NCBI GenBank assembly: GCA_048595745.1
Contig: CP184361.1
Strand: one strand, 5' to 3'
Origin: Aquipseudomonas alcaligenes_A
Lineage (GTDB): Bacteria; Pseudomonadota; Gammaproteobacteria; Pseudomonadales; Pseudomonadaceae
DNA length: 64,000 nucleotides
The translations under genes were made by a program, and so were the position numbers. Below, piece by piece: positions 36,253 to 46,715 of the stretch. The notes beneath the pieces are model-generated. The model was not told the origin of the DNA. It ran no database searches and worked only from the letters and a program-made list of their open reading frames with translations. The first letter of the stretch is position 1, and the number at the start of each line of letters is the position of its first letter.

Positions 36253-37260
36253 ATGACTACTCTTATTCGGACCACTTCCTTTTGGGGATTTAGTGAGCTT
36301 GTGAGCCAGTTGGGTGGTCAGCCCGAGATTTTTTTGCAGCGCTACCACATTGATCCCCGATTGCTTGGGGATGAGGACGCACGCGTTCCGCTTCGCTCGT
36401 TTATTGAGGTGCTGGAGAACGCAGCGTCGGTTCTGAGTTGCCCTGATTTCGGGTTGCGTATGGCCCACTATCAAGATGTGCATGTACTTGGTCCTATTGC
36501 TTTGATCGCGCGCAGTGCTGCTACTGTGGGGCAGGCTCTGGAGGAAATAGTCCGTTTCATCGGTTATCACAGCCCAGGAATTCGTCTTGAGCTAGACAGC
36601 AGCGAGCCAGAGACATCACGATTGCGCATCGATATTCGTTTGCCGGGTGCTATACAGCCCCGACAGCTACAGGAGTTAGCTCTCGGGGTGGCGCACAACA
36701 CTATGAAGCTACTTTGTGGCTCAAGCTTCAGGGCTCAGGCCGTTCTTTTGCGGGGCATCAGCCCATTACCCATTACCCGTTATCGACGTTACTTCAACGC
36801 TGGCATTTTAAAAGGCCAGGATTGCAATGCTCTGGTTTTTCATCGTAGTCAGCTAGAGCAGGCCATCGAGCTTAGAGATCCGCTGCTTTACCGCACCTTG
36901 GTTCAGTACCTCAGTGCTTATGCCGCGCGGCCTAAAGACTTGCGCTCTCAGGTGGAGTTTCTCATCCTGCGTATGTTGCCGACCCAGCGATGCCGCCTGC
37001 CACTTGTGGCCGAACAGCTGGGGTTGCACGAGAGGGTGTTGCAGCGACGTCTGGCGGAACAGGGGTGTGGATTCGACGACCTGTTGGAGGGCTTGCGCAA
37101 GGAGCGAGCCGACTGTTATCTGGCTGAGCGGGACATGTCGATGTCGCAGGTCGCCGGCTTGCTTGGTTATAGCGAACAGAGTGTGTTTAACCGTGCTTGC
37201 CGGCGTTGGTTCGGCATGGCACCACGGGCGCGGCGCCGCAAGCTGTTGGAAAGAGAATAG
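36253..37260 (+). CDS. AraC-family regulator
   Basis: 335 residues. The N-terminal arabinose-binding-like region of the OruR/ToxR-type AraC proteins (GQPEIFLQRYHIDPRLL; DFGLRMAHYQDVHVLGPIALIARSA) is followed by a C-terminal double helix-turn-helix (LPLVAEQLGLHERVLQRRLAEQG; MSQVAGLLGYSEQSVFNRACRRWFG). ATG 36253 is preferred; an in-frame TTG at 36226 would add nine residues. Neither has a strong ribosome site. It precedes the DUF1302/1329 genes by about 440 bases in the same direction and is a likely activator of the catabolic module. Confidence 0.88.
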   Translation: MTTLIRTTSFWGFSELVSQLGGQPEIFLQRYHIDPRLLGDEDARVPLRSFIEVLENAASVLSCPDFGLRMAHYQDVHVLGPIALIARSAATVGQALEEIVRFIGYHSPGIRLELDSSEPETSRLRIDIRLPGAIQPRQLQELALGVAHNTMKLLCGSSFRAQAVLLRGISPLPITRYRRYFNAGILKGQDCNALVFHRSQLEQAIELRDPLLYRTLVQYLSAYAARPKDLRSQVEFLILRMLPTQRCRLPLVAEQLGLHERVLQRRLAEQGCGFDDLLEGLRKERADCYLAERDMSMSQVAGLLGYSEQSVFNRACRRWFGMAPRARRRKLLERE

Positions 37261-37699
37261 CTCCAATTGCTACTGGCTCGACTGTGCTGAGACCCTAGGT
37301 ACAGCTGGAGATTCCAGTGGTCGCCAATCTGTGCGAAGTGAAGGCCAAAAGGTGCTGATCAATACGGAATTCCACAAGTCGGCCAGGCAAGCATCTTCCA
37401 ACAAGCTTATATCCGTATCCTATATCAAGGCGCGATTCAACACCGGTCAGCCGCTCTTCTGCTACGCGGTCCATAGCAATTCGTACAGTGGCCCCGTCAA
37501 CCTGTTACCACCTTACACCGGCAGTGTGTGGCAGGATTGAAAGTCTATTGCCACTCAAGTTGTGAGGTCTAAATCACCGAAAAAGAACCACGGACTCATT
37601 ACAAAGTATGAGTCTAAGGATCACTCCTTCGCCCGTTACCCGATCCGTGACGATTGATTACTTTTGCCGTCGATCAATCACCACATACAGGGGTAGCGC
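37261..37699. promoter_or_regulatory. Regulatory gap upstream of DUF1302 gene
   Basis: 439 bases without a gene. An inverted repeat GATTGAT (37652-37658) and ATCAATC (37673-37679), 14 bases apart, lies just before the DUF1302 ribosome site and may be an operator. A shorter pair, GACTCAT and ATGAGTC, occurs at about 37593-37615. Which regulator binds is not known. Confidence 0.45.
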
Positions 37700-39604
37700 A
37701 TGATTACAACAACAAGGCGCGCAATTTTTCGGCCGCATGCACTGGCGGCAGCAATCGCAGTGGGCCTATCAAGCGGGGTGCAAGCCGTAACCTTCAACAT
37801 TGGCGAGATCGAGGGCAACCTTGACTCCTCGCTTTCCGTTGGGGCTAGTTGGTCGATGCGGGGCGCTGATCCGGAGCTGGTAGGTGGCCACAACGGTGGT
37901 AAGGGACTGCTTCAGGCATCCGACGACGGCCGTCTGAACTTCAAGAAGGGTGAAACCTTCTCCAAAATCTTCAAGGGGATCCACGATCTCGAACTTAGAT
38001 ACGGTGATAGTGGTGTTTTTATTCGCGGCAAATATTGGTACGACTTCGAGCTGAAAGATGAGCACCGTCTATTCAAGGATATCGACGACCATAACCGCAA
38101 AGAGGCTGCCCAAGCGTCTGGCGCTCAGTTTCTCGACGCCTTCGTCTACCACAATTACTTCTTTGGCGAGCAACCGGGATCCGTTCGTCTGGGCAAACAA
38201 GTCGTAAGCTGGGGCGAGAGCACCTTCATCCTCAACTCGATTAACGCGATTAACCCAATCGACGCAGCAGCCTTCCGCCGGCCCGGGGCGGAGATCAAGG
38301 AAGGCCTGATACCGGTAAATATGTTCTATGTCTCGCAGAGCCTGACCGAGAACTTGTCCGCCGAGGCCTTCTACCAGTTGGAGTGGGATCAAACTGTCGT
38401 CGACAACTGCGGAACCTTCTTCGCTCAATACGACAATGTGGCCGATGGGTGTGACGGTAGTCTGAATGTCCTGACACCCGCGTTGGCTCCCTTCGGCAAT
38501 GCGCTCGGTTACCAGGCAACCTCGGAAGGCGTAATCGTGCCTCGTAGCGGTGACAAAGACGCACGTGATAACGGTCAATGGGGGCTGGCTCTGCGCTATA
38601 TCTTCGAGCCACTGGATACCGAGTTCGGCGCTTATGCAATGAACTATCACAGCCGAACACCGTTCTTCAGTGCCAGAGCTGCAGGGCAAGCTGACTATTT
38701 GGAGTCCCTCAATGCGGTGCTGGGCAATATCAGTGGGGTTCCAGGTGGAGTGCCAGGAATAGCCATTGGCAATGTGGCGGGTGGCAGCGAATACTTCATG
38801 GAGTATCCGGAAGACATCCGCCTGTATGGCTTGAGTTTCGCTACCACCCTGCCTAGCGGCACTGCATGGTCTGGCGAGATCAGTTACCGCCCGAATGCTC
38901 CGGTGCAGCTCAACACCACCGATGTGACCTACGCACCGGTTCGCGGTCTTGCGCAATTCGATTCCGCGTTCAGCCAGTATTCACTGCTGGGCGGCGATCC
39001 AACTTCGATTCCCGGCAGTACCGTGCATGGCTACAACCGCAAGGAAATCACTCAATTCCAGAGCACCTTTATCCACTTCCTTGATCCGATGATGGGAGCC
39101 GCGCGCGTGACCCTAGTGGGGGAAGTTGGCGTGGTACATGTGGGCGGGTTGGAAAAGACCTCGGAGGCACGGTATGGCCGCGACTCAGTCTATGGTCCGG
39201 GCGAGTTACCCGGTGACCTGGCTGGAGGCGTACCTAGCTGCACGGCGATCAACGCCGGAACTTTCGCTGGCACACCGGCCTCGGCCTATGCCAGTGCGCA
39301 TTGTAACGATAAGGGTTTCGTAACCAGTACAGCGTGGGGTTATCGCACCCGTGCCGTCTGGGACTACAACGACGTGTTCGCCGGGGTGAACCTCAAGCCA
39401 AGCGTTGCCTTCTCGCATGACGTCGATGGCAATGGTCCCAACGGTCTCTTCACCGAAGGTTCCAAAGCCATCAGCCTGGGCTTGGATGCCGAGTACCGAA
39501 ATACCTATACCGCCAGCCTGTCCTATACGGATTTCTTCGGCGGCGATTACAACACCTCGATTGACCGCGACTTCCTGGCACTCAGCTTCGGTGCGAGTTT
39601 CTAA
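37700..39604 (+). CDS. DUF1302 outer-membrane-type protein
   Basis: 634 residues. A signal peptide runs to about AVGLSSGVQA, followed by the family start VTFNIGEIEGNLDSSLSVGASW. The body has alternating amphipathic strands and ends in phenylalanine (DFLALSFGASF), as outer-membrane barrels do. DUF1302 proteins are usually paired with DUF1329 and found near genes for hydrophobic substrate use. Transport or lipid handling is suspected but not shown. AGGGG lies upstream of the ATG. The DUF1329 gene starts 17 bases after the stop. Confidence 0.88.
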   Translation: MITTTRRAIFRPHALAAAIAVGLSSGVQAVTFNIGEIEGNLDSSLSVGASWSMRGADPELVGGHNGGKGLLQASDDGRLNFKKGETFSKIFKGIHDLELRYGDSGVFIRGKYWYDFELKDEHRLFKDIDDHNRKEAAQASGAQFLDAFVYHNYFFGEQPGSVRLGKQVVSWGESTFILNSINAINPIDAAAFRRPGAEIKEGLIPVNMFYVSQSLTENLSAEAFYQLEWDQTVVDNCGTFFAQYDNVADGCDGSLNVLTPALAPFGNALGYQATSEGVIVPRSGDKDARDNGQWGLALRYIFEPLDTEFGAYAMNYHSRTPFFSARAAGQADYLESLNAVLGNISGVPGGVPGIAIGNVAGGSEYFMEYPEDIRLYGLSFATTLPSGTAWSGEISYRPNAPVQLNTTDVTYAPVRGLAQFDSAFSQYSLLGGDPTSIPGSTVHGYNRKEITQFQSTFIHFLDPMMGAARVTLVGEVGVVHVGGLEKTSEARYGRDSVYGPGELPGDLAGGVPSCTAINAGTFAGTPASAYASAHCNDKGFVTSTAWGYRTRAVWDYNDVFAGVNLKPSVAFSHDVDGNGPNGLFTEGSKAISLGLDAEYRNTYTASLSYTDFFGGDYNTSIDRDFLALSFGASF

Positions 39605-39621
39605 TCTAGGGCGCAATAAGA

Positions 39622-41007
39622 ATGGATATAACGATGATCACAACGAAGTCCTTAATTCATACCGGTGCTCTCGCACTCTCTCTGCTGGCTACCAGCGTAA
39701 TGGCCAAGGTCTCTCCGGATGAAGCTGCCAAGTTGGGCACTAGCCTGACACCTATTGGTGCCGAGAAGGCCGGAAACGCCGATGGAAGTATTCCCCAATG
39801 GGACGGCGGTTTGCCAATCAACGCTGGCGCTGTTGATGAAAAAGGTTTCCTTGCCGACCCCTATGCCAGCGAGAAGCCGCTGTTCGTCATCACGGCGAGC
39901 AATGCCGAGCAGTACAAAGACAAACTGTCGACCGGTCAGCTCGCGATGTTCAAGAGATACCCGGATACCTACAAGATGCCGGTGTACCAGACTCATCGCA
40001 GTGCAGTTCTGCCTAAGGATATCTATGCGCTCGCCAAGATCAGTGCACTCAACACTGAAGGCGTCGACGGCGGAAACGGGCTTAAGGGTTTCGGCGATAG
40101 TCGCTACTACGCTTTCCCAATCCCGAAGAGTGGTGTCGAGGTGGTGTGGAATCACACCACCCGTTACCGGGGCGGTAACATCAAGCGTTATGTAACTCTC
40201 GTCCAGCCACAGGTCAACGGCACATTTAGCACGGTTCATCTTACCGACGAGGTCTCTTACCCCGCTAATCTTCCGGACTTGGATAAGCGCAAAGCAGAGA
40301 ATATCTTGTTCTACTTCATCCAGCGGGTAACTGCACCTGCCCGCCAGGCGGGTAATGTGCTCTTGGTTCACGAGACGATCGACCAAGTCAGGGAGCCACG
40401 TATGGCCTGGCTGTATAACTCTGGGCAGCGCCGAGTTCGGCGCGCACCTCAGGTGGCCTACGACACTCCGCAGACCGCCTCCGAAGGTATGTCCACCACT
40501 GACAACTACGACATGTTCAACGGTGCCCCGGATCGTTACACTTGGGAGTTGGTTGGCAAGAAGGAGATGTATATCCCCTATAACAGCTATAAGCTGGACT
40601 CGCCAGACCTGAAATACGGAGACATCCTCAAGCCCGGACACATCAACCAAGATCTGACCCGCTACGAGAGGCACCGCGTCTGGGAGGTGGTGGCTAAACT
40701 CAAAAGTGGGGAGCGCCACATCTATGCCACTCGTCACATGTACTTCGATGAAGACAGCTGGCAGCTCGCGTTAGTAGATCACTACGATGGGCGAGGGCAA
40801 CTATGGCGCGTAGGTGAGGGGCACACTCAGCAGTACTACCATAAGCAAGTACCAGGCTATACCGCCGAAACACTGTATGACCTTATTTCCGGCCGATACT
40901 CTGTGTTTGGTCTGAAGAACGAGGAAAAACAGAGCATTGAGTTTGGCGCCAAAGCATTTGCCGCCAGCTATACCCCGGCAGCATTGCGTCAGGCCGGCGT
41001 GCGCTGA
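39622..41007 (+). CDS. DUF1329 periplasmic/outer-membrane protein
   Basis: 461 residues. A signal peptide ends near LLATSVMA, and the mature part starts KVSPDEAAKLGTSLTPIGAE, a DUF1329 hallmark. NADGSIPQWDGG and RHMYFDEDSWQLALVDHYDGRGQLWR are also typical. DUF1329 is structurally related to LolB/outer-membrane lipoprotein-sorting folds. ATG 39622 is used; ATG 39634 is an alternative. It forms a pair with the DUF1302 gene, and a strong terminator closes the unit. Confidence 0.88.
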   Translation: MDITMITTKSLIHTGALALSLLATSVMAKVSPDEAAKLGTSLTPIGAEKAGNADGSIPQWDGGLPINAGAVDEKGFLADPYASEKPLFVITASNAEQYKDKLSTGQLAMFKRYPDTYKMPVYQTHRSAVLPKDIYALAKISALNTEGVDGGNGLKGFGDSRYYAFPIPKSGVEVVWNHTTRYRGGNIKRYVTLVQPQVNGTFSTVHLTDEVSYPANLPDLDKRKAENILFYFIQRVTAPARQAGNVLLVHETIDQVREPRMAWLYNSGQRRVRRAPQVAYDTPQTASEGMSTTDNYDMFNGAPDRYTWELVGKKEMYIPYNSYKLDSPDLKYGDILKPGHINQDLTRYERHRVWEVVAKLKSGERHIYATRHMYFDEDSWQLALVDHYDGRGQLWRVGEGHTQQYYHKQVPGYTAETLYDLISGRYSVFGLKNEEKQSIEFGAKAFAASYTPAALRQAGVR

Positions 41008-41040
41008 TAATTCCATTGCTCTTTGTGCTACTCCATTTTT

Positions 41041-41065
41041 AGGCGGCCCTAGGGCCGCCTTTTTT
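41041..41065 (+). terminator. Rho-independent terminator after DUF1329 gene
   Basis: A perfect 20-base palindrome, AGGCGGCCCT followed at once by AGGGCCGCCT (41041-41060), is followed by a T run. It separates the DUF1302/1329 unit from the LuxR-type regulator. Confidence 0.88.
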
Positions 41066-41135
41066 CCGTATTTGCCAAGCAGCGCCATGCTCTGCAAGGA
41101 TTGTTCACTTCTGAACAAGAAGGTCGAACGCATCC

Positions 41136-43673
41136 ATGGCACCCTCGCCGCTACCATCCTTACGTCCAGCCGACTTGCCGCGTGTACCTCCGGGCCATCT
41201 TTCCCGCCCACGCTTGCGTGACGCCTTGCTGCAGGCCAGTTGCCGCCTACGCTTGTTATGCGCCCCAGCCGGCAGTGGTAAGAGTGTATTGCTCAGCGAG
41301 TGCGTGCTACTGAAGCCAAAAGACACTGGTACAGCGTATCTCGACCTGCGCGGTTCATCATTGAGTACCGAGTCCTTTGTGCGACGCTTGGGAGCGGCCC
41401 TGGGCCTTGGTGAGGTCCCCCGGGGGGTCATTGGGCGCCACCTGCAGGATCAAACGCAGCCGCTCTGGCTGATGCTCGACGATTATCCACGCCTCCCCGA
41501 CGCCTCGCTCGATCTGCTCCTGAACGAGCTAATTCTTGCCTCGTCAACCACAGTGCACTGGTGGATCACTAGTCGGCGTCGACCACAACTGCAGCTAGCC
41601 AGGCTGCTACTGGATGGAGAACTATTCGAGCTGGGTAGCCAGGAGTTGGCATTCAACGAAAACGAACTGGGAGAGCTGTTGCAGCTCGCAGGCCATCAAT
41701 GGTCAAGGTCAACCCAGCTGGAGCTACTGGAGCAAACCCATGGCTGGTGTGCGGGGCTGCGTGTGCGCCTGCATGGCTTCAAGCCCGGACAGTCGTTGGC
41801 GGCCGACGGTAACGGAGGACTGCTTCTGGACTACCTCAAGCGCGAAGTGCTGAATGAGCTGCCTGATGATTGGCAGCAGGCTCTCTACACTCTGGCGCAG
41901 TTCCCCGCCTTTGAGCGCGAGATGTGCGATCACCTGCTCGGCGCTGGTGAGGGCGTGCAACTGCTGGAGCAACTACGCGAAGCGGGGCTTTTCATTGAGG
42001 TGGCAGACCAAGACGGCAGACGGCTACGCGTACAGCCAGCCGTGGCCCCCTTCCTGGCCGGGCAGTTGCCAGGCAGTATGACCAAGGCTTTATTTCGCAA
42101 GGCGTGCCAGTGGTACATCAGTCGCGAGGAAATCCGCCCTGCGCTGGAGTACGCGCTTAAAGCGGATCAGCCAGAAGTGGCTGCCAGCTTGATGCAGCGC
42201 TACACCCAGGATCGTCTGCTCCAGGGTCGCGGCCTTGCTCTGCTGTTGGAGTGGCGCCGTGAACTGCCGGCCCCTCTGCTCAGCAGCACCCCTCAACTGA
42301 CTCTGCTCAATGCCTGGGCCTTGCTACTCAGTGGCCGGCTCGACGAGGTCCCGGACTACATCGCGGCGCTAGAGCAATTTCTGCCGCAACCCGACGCGCG
42401 ACATCAACAAGAATTGATTGCGGAGTGGAAGGCTTTAGCTGGCAAGCTGGCTTTTCACAGCGGCGATGCTGAGCGAGCTCGCATTCTGCTGGCTGAGGCT
42501 GTCGACGAACTGCCTGAAAGGTCTTGGGGGCAGCGCCTTCTCTGCCATCTGGCACAGATCGATCAAGCACTTATTGAGGGGCGCTTCGAGGTGGCCCAAG
42601 AGCTCAACCGCATTTCCATTAAGCAGGCTCGTGAGCACGCCAGCCTGGCCTTCGAAAGTCTAGTGGCGCTCGAGCACGCTAAGTTGCTGGAAATCCGTGG
42701 TGAGCTGCTACGCGCAGAAACCCTGCTCAGCCGCCTGTATACCGAGCTGTCTGACGCCAGGGGTGACACTGAGCCCAGCCCAATGCGCGGTCGTACCCAA
42801 CTGCTGCGCGCGGGCCTACTATTGCAACGTGGTTGCTACCAAGAAGCCGAGGCTGCCTTTACTTCAGGTTTGCGGGAGTGTCAGTCCTGTGCAGACCCGG
42901 CCGCCGTTTGGGGCCACCTGGGCTTGGCGGAGCTGAGCGGTCTGCACGGCGATATTGCGGACGCCTTCGCCCGTATTGCCGATGCCGAGCGTCTGATGCA
43001 GTACAGCCACATCAACGTGCAGCTTTATCAGGGCTTGCTATTGCTGGCCAAGGCGCGACTGTGGCTGGGCCAGGGCCGTCATGCTCAGGCCGAAAAGGCC
43101 CTGCGCGCCTTGCTGGAAGGTGGAGCGCAACTGCCACCATTTGGCGCCCCCGAACTCCAACTGCGTCTGCGTCTGGCACTGACCCAGGCACAGCTTGCCG
43201 GCGATCAGCCGGAGTTGGCCCTGGCCAACCTGAACGTGCTGCTCAACCAGGCAATGTCCGAAGGTCGCCGCCCGCTAGTCTGCGAGATAGGCTTTAGCCT
43301 GGCCGAGGGCCTGCATGCCAACAACAGGCAAGCGCAAGCCAAGCAGGCTCTGCTCGATGCCCTAGCACTGGCCCGGCAGATAGGCTTGGCCAGCGTTGAA
43401 CGAGCCTTTGCCCAGCGCAATCCGGCCATGATGCGCTGGGCCGCTGAGAGCGGCGGCTCAGGTGACGGTAGCCCTGCTGCCCTGTTAAGCCGGCGTGAAC
43501 TGGACGTGCTCAAACTGATTGCCCAGGGGTACTCCAATCAGCAGATCGCCGATAGCCTGTTCATTTCTCTGCACACGGTGAAAACTCATGCCCAGAACAT
43601 AAACTTTAAGCTCGGCGTGGCGCGCCGAACCCAGGCTGTGGCGCGTGCCAAGGAGCTTGGTCTGGCCGGCTAA
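41136..43673 (+). CDS. LuxR-family MalT-like ATPase regulator
   Basis: 845 residues. The N-terminal STAND ATPase has Walker A LLCAPAGSGKSVLL at about residues 40-53 and LWLMLDDYPRL as Walker B region. The middle is a helical TPR-like sensor (RTQLLRAGLLLQRGCYQEAEAAF; AKARLWLGQGRHAQAEKAL). The C terminus is a LuxR HTH (LSRRELDVLKLIAQGYSNQQIA, then SLHTVKTHAQNI). MalT and AlkS are of this type; they activate on binding an inducer and ATP. It lies just upstream of the alcohol dehydrogenase gene and probably controls the oxidation genes. Confidence 0.92.
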   Translation: MAPSPLPSLRPADLPRVPPGHLSRPRLRDALLQASCRLRLLCAPAGSGKSVLLSECVLLKPKDTGTAYLDLRGSSLSTESFVRRLGAALGLGEVPRGVIGRHLQDQTQPLWLMLDDYPRLPDASLDLLLNELILASSTTVHWWITSRRRPQLQLARLLLDGELFELGSQELAFNENELGELLQLAGHQWSRSTQLELLEQTHGWCAGLRVRLHGFKPGQSLAADGNGGLLLDYLKREVLNELPDDWQQALYTLAQFPAFEREMCDHLLGAGEGVQLLEQLREAGLFIEVADQDGRRLRVQPAVAPFLAGQLPGSMTKALFRKACQWYISREEIRPALEYALKADQPEVAASLMQRYTQDRLLQGRGLALLLEWRRELPAPLLSSTPQLTLLNAWALLLSGRLDEVPDYIAALEQFLPQPDARHQQELIAEWKALAGKLAFHSGDAERARILLAEAVDELPERSWGQRLLCHLAQIDQALIEGRFEVAQELNRISIKQAREHASLAFESLVALEHAKLLEIRGELLRAETLLSRLYTELSDARGDTEPSPMRGRTQLLRAGLLLQRGCYQEAEAAFTSGLRECQSCADPAAVWGHLGLAELSGLHGDIADAFARIADAERLMQYSHINVQLYQGLLLLAKARLWLGQGRHAQAEKALRALLEGGAQLPPFGAPELQLRLRLALTQAQLAGDQPELALANLNVLLNQAMSEGRRPLVCEIGFSLAEGLHANNRQAQAKQALLDALALARQIGLASVERAFAQRNPAMMRWAAESGGSGDGSPAALLSRRELDVLKLIAQGYSNQQIADSLFISLHTVKTHAQNINFKLGVARRTQAVARAKELGLAG

Positions 43674-43854
43674 ACCCGATTCGGGTATCTCTTGCACTTC
43701 GTCTTATGCGCGGCGCACCCACGCGAAAAATTGCGTGCTGCTTGCCTGGAAAGTCGTCATAAGTCAAAAAATAGTCGCCGTTAGTCAATAAAGAGCCTGT
43801 CACATCCACTGAGAATTCCACTGTTCTCCTCGCCACCAATCGAGACCTGCACAG

Positions 43855-45435
43855 ATGGAATTCGACTACATCATCGTCGGCGCCGGCTCTGCCGGCTGCG
43901 TTTTGGCCAATCGACTGAGCGCCAACCCGAACATCCGCGTCTGCCTACTGGAGGCTGGACCAAACGATACCTCGCCGTTGATTCACACGCCGGTGGGTGT
44001 CGCCGCAATCCTGCCGACTCGCCACGTCAATTGGGCCTTCGACACTGTCGCGCAACCCGGACTTAACGGCCGCGTTGGCTATCAGCCACGGGGTAAGGTG
44101 CTGGGTGGCAGTAGCTCGATTAACGGAATGATCTATATCCGTGGCCACCGCAGTGACTTTGATGACTGGCAAGCATTAGGCAATCCCGGCTGGTCCTTCG
44201 CTGATGTGCTGCCGTACTTTCGCAAAAGCGAGATGCACCACAGCGGTAACAGTGAATTCCATGGCGGCGAAGGCGAACTCTACGTCGGTCGAGCCCACCG
44301 TCACGCCGCCACCGAAGCTTTTGTCGAAGCCGCAATTCAGGCTGGCCATTCCTACACACCGGACTTCAATGGTGCGCAACAGGAAGGCGTTGGCTACTAC
44401 GACGTAACCATCCGTGACGGGCGCCGCTGGAGCACTGCCACCGCTTTCCTCAAACCGATCCGCCAGCGCGAGAACCTCACAGTACTCACGGGTGCCCATG
44501 TCGAGCGCGTATTGTTGCAAGGCAAGCGAGCTGATGGCGTGCAAGCTCTGATCAAAGGGCGGCGCATGCAACTGAAGGCCCACAAAGAAGTGCTGCTGGC
44601 CGCTGGTGCTTTCGGGAGCCCACACTTGCTAATGCTATCTGGCATAGGCCCGGAGGCTGAGCTGAAGCCATTGGGTATGGCTGTGCAGCACGAGCTGCCA
44701 GGTGTGGGCCAGAACCTGCAGGATCATCCGGATATCGTACTCTGCTACAAGAGTCACGATACCTCGCTGTTGGGCATCTCGCTCGGCGGTAGCATGAAGA
44801 TGGGCAAGGCTCTGTTCGAGTATCTGCGCAACCAAAAAGGTCCATTTGGAAGCAACTGTGCCGAGGGTGGCGGCTTCCTCAAAACAGCCCCCAACTTGGC
44901 GCGCCCAGATGTCCAGTTGCACTCGGTAATCGGCACTGTCGATGACCATAACCGCAAGCTTCACTGGGGGCATGGCTTCAGCTGTCATGTTTGTGTACTG
45001 CGGCCAAAGAGTATCGGCAGCGTCGGCCTTACATCTGCGGACCCCAGCGCTGCACCGCGGATCGACCCCAACTTCCTCGGTCACGACGACGATGTGCAGA
45101 CGCTTCTCAAAGGCTATCGTATCGCCCGCGAGATAGTCGCGCAGGCTCCCATGGCGCGCTTTGGTCTCAAGGACATATACAGCCAGAACCTGCACAGTGA
45201 TGAACAACTGATTGAATTGCTTCGTCGCCGTACTGACTCCATCTATCACCCGGTTGGAACCTGCAAAATGGGCCAGGATGAGATGGCTGTCGTCGATAGC
45301 CAGCTGCGAGTGCACGGCATTGAAGGTCTGCGAGTGATAGACGCCTCCATCATGCCGACCTTGGTCGGTGGCAACACCAACGCAGCGGCGATCATGATCG
45401 CCGAGCGCGGTGCCGAATGGGTAGCCTCTGCCTGA
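43855..45435 (+). CDS. GMC-family alcohol dehydrogenase (AlkJ/choline dehydrogenase-like)
   Basis: 526 residues. FAD motif DYIIVGAGSAGCVLANRLS at 4-22, GMC signature 1 GKVLGGSSSINGMIYIRG at about 80, signature 2 GAFGSPHLLMLSGIGP at about 252, and the catalytic histidine in YHPVGTCKMG with GNTNAA near the end. AlkJ-type enzymes oxidise primary alcohols to aldehydes at the membrane and feed electrons to quinone. In this module it would act on the alcohol made by the hydroxylase encoded at 47.8 kb. No signal peptide. Confidence 0.92.
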   Translation: MEFDYIIVGAGSAGCVLANRLSANPNIRVCLLEAGPNDTSPLIHTPVGVAAILPTRHVNWAFDTVAQPGLNGRVGYQPRGKVLGGSSSINGMIYIRGHRSDFDDWQALGNPGWSFADVLPYFRKSEMHHSGNSEFHGGEGELYVGRAHRHAATEAFVEAAIQAGHSYTPDFNGAQQEGVGYYDVTIRDGRRWSTATAFLKPIRQRENLTVLTGAHVERVLLQGKRADGVQALIKGRRMQLKAHKEVLLAAGAFGSPHLLMLSGIGPEAELKPLGMAVQHELPGVGQNLQDHPDIVLCYKSHDTSLLGISLGGSMKMGKALFEYLRNQKGPFGSNCAEGGGFLKTAPNLARPDVQLHSVIGTVDDHNRKLHWGHGFSCHVCVLRPKSIGSVGLTSADPSAAPRIDPNFLGHDDDVQTLLKGYRIAREIVAQAPMARFGLKDIYSQNLHSDEQLIELLRRRTDSIYHPVGTCKMGQDEMAVVDSQLRVHGIEGLRVIDASIMPTLVGGNTNAAAIMIAERGAEWVASA

Positions 45436-45551
45436 AGAGAGTAACAGTACAGAAAGGGATCCGATGCAGTCATCAGTGCCGTGGATCCCAGTCACTGGTA
45501 TTGAGTTTCAGCATCGCCCCAATACACCGTGGATGCTGGGTTCAAACCGCT

Positions 45552-46562
45552 TTACCTGCTTTTCTTCAGGTACTGGGAGGGAGGGTTGCCCGTCCACCGT
45601 TTGAAGGCTCTACGGAAGTTTGCGAGATCTGTGTAGCCCAGCGTGTAGGCGATCTCTCCCATCGTTAAGTGGCCAGCTTTGAGATGTTCGACTGCCAGTG
45701 TATGGCGCACTTCTTCGAGGATCTCTTTGAAGGAGGTTCCCTCCTCAAGCAATCGGCGGTGGAGGGTTCGTGGTGTTAGGTTGAACAGTCGTGCCGTTAC
45801 GTTCAGGCTCGGGAAGCCGTGTTGTTTCTCCAGCAAAATCCTGCGCACGCCTGCGCTGGCTGATGTCTTGGCGGCCAGCTTTACCAGCTCACGCTGGCAG
45901 ATTTTTTCGGCCTCTTGGAAAGCTGCCGGATCGGCCATTTTGAGCGGTTGTTCAAGTAGCTCGGTATCCAGTGTGAATCCAGCCCAGCTCTGCCCATAGG
46001 CTACATCGCAACCAAACATATCGATTGCCAGGCTGGCATAAGTTGGTTTCGGGAAAGGGAAGCTGACTTGTTGAGGCTTGGCGCAACCCAAGGTGATCGT
46101 GTCAAAAATATTCTTCACCGCCAACATCACTGCTTCAAACAATGTTCGCTCGCAGGCACCGAGAGAGAAGTTCGCACGGAAGCGCAGATGTTCTAACTGG
46201 GTTGCCTCCTCGTGCTCATGCTCAAGGTCAAACAGGGTTGTGCGTAACGCTAGATAGCGCCTTACCAATTGAATGGCTTGGTTAAGCGATTCGCTCTGTT
46301 GCGCAGCGAAACCAAGAATCCCATGTGTGTTGATGACCAGTCGCTCACCCAGCAACAAGCCGAGTGCCGGTTCGTCGGTCAGTATCAACGCATCTTCAGT
46401 TAGTTGGCGAAACACGTCGAAGCTGGGGTGGAAGCTAGCTTCATCTAGCTGGATCAGGGTCAGTTGGCTGCGCGCTAACCAGTCTTCCGGATTTACGCCA
46501 AAGACCCGAACCAGTTCAGCAATTTGCCGTAAGTACTGCACGGGCAAGACGAAGTCGAGCAT
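45552..46562 (-). CDS. AraC-family regulator, divergent from hydroxylase genes
   Basis: 336 residues. An arabinose-binding-like N-terminal part (PVQYLRQIAELVRVFGVNPEDWL; LGLLLGERLVINTHGILGFAAQQS) is followed by a C-terminal AraC HTH (FNLTPRTLHRRLLEEGTSFKEIL; MGEIAYTLGYTDLANFRRAFKRWTG). The start at 46562 has AGGGGAA upstream; the longer frame to 46715 lacks domain support. It is divergent from the reductase-hydroxylase pair with about 150 bases between them, the classic layout for an activator of that pair. Confidence 0.9.
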   Translation of the reverse strand: MLDFVLPVQYLRQIAELVRVFGVNPEDWLARSQLTLIQLDEASFHPSFDVFRQLTEDALILTDEPALGLLLGERLVINTHGILGFAAQQSESLNQAIQLVRRYLALRTTLFDLEHEHEEATQLEHLRFRANFSLGACERTLFEAVMLAVKNIFDTITLGCAKPQQVSFPFPKPTYASLAIDMFGCDVAYGQSWAGFTLDTELLEQPLKMADPAAFQEAEKICQRELVKLAAKTSASAGVRRILLEKQHGFPSLNVTARLFNLTPRTLHRRLLEEGTSFKEILEEVRHTLAVEHLKAGHLTMGEIAYTLGYTDLANFRRAFKRWTGNPPSQYLKKSR

Positions 46563-46715
46563 AACGATTCCCCTGTCCCATTGATGATTCAGTGTTGCGT
46601 GAATTGTCAATAAATGACCTCTTATTGTCAATCCGGAACCTCTTGCCCGCCATAGGTCGTCGCTAGGATGTGAACGTCCGTAGCTCCTACTCCAACAATG
46701 AATATCGGAGGGCAA

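Noticed and set aside
37769..38956. Minus-strand frames over the DUF1302 gene
   Set aside because: Antisense shadows of a gene with signal peptide and family start.
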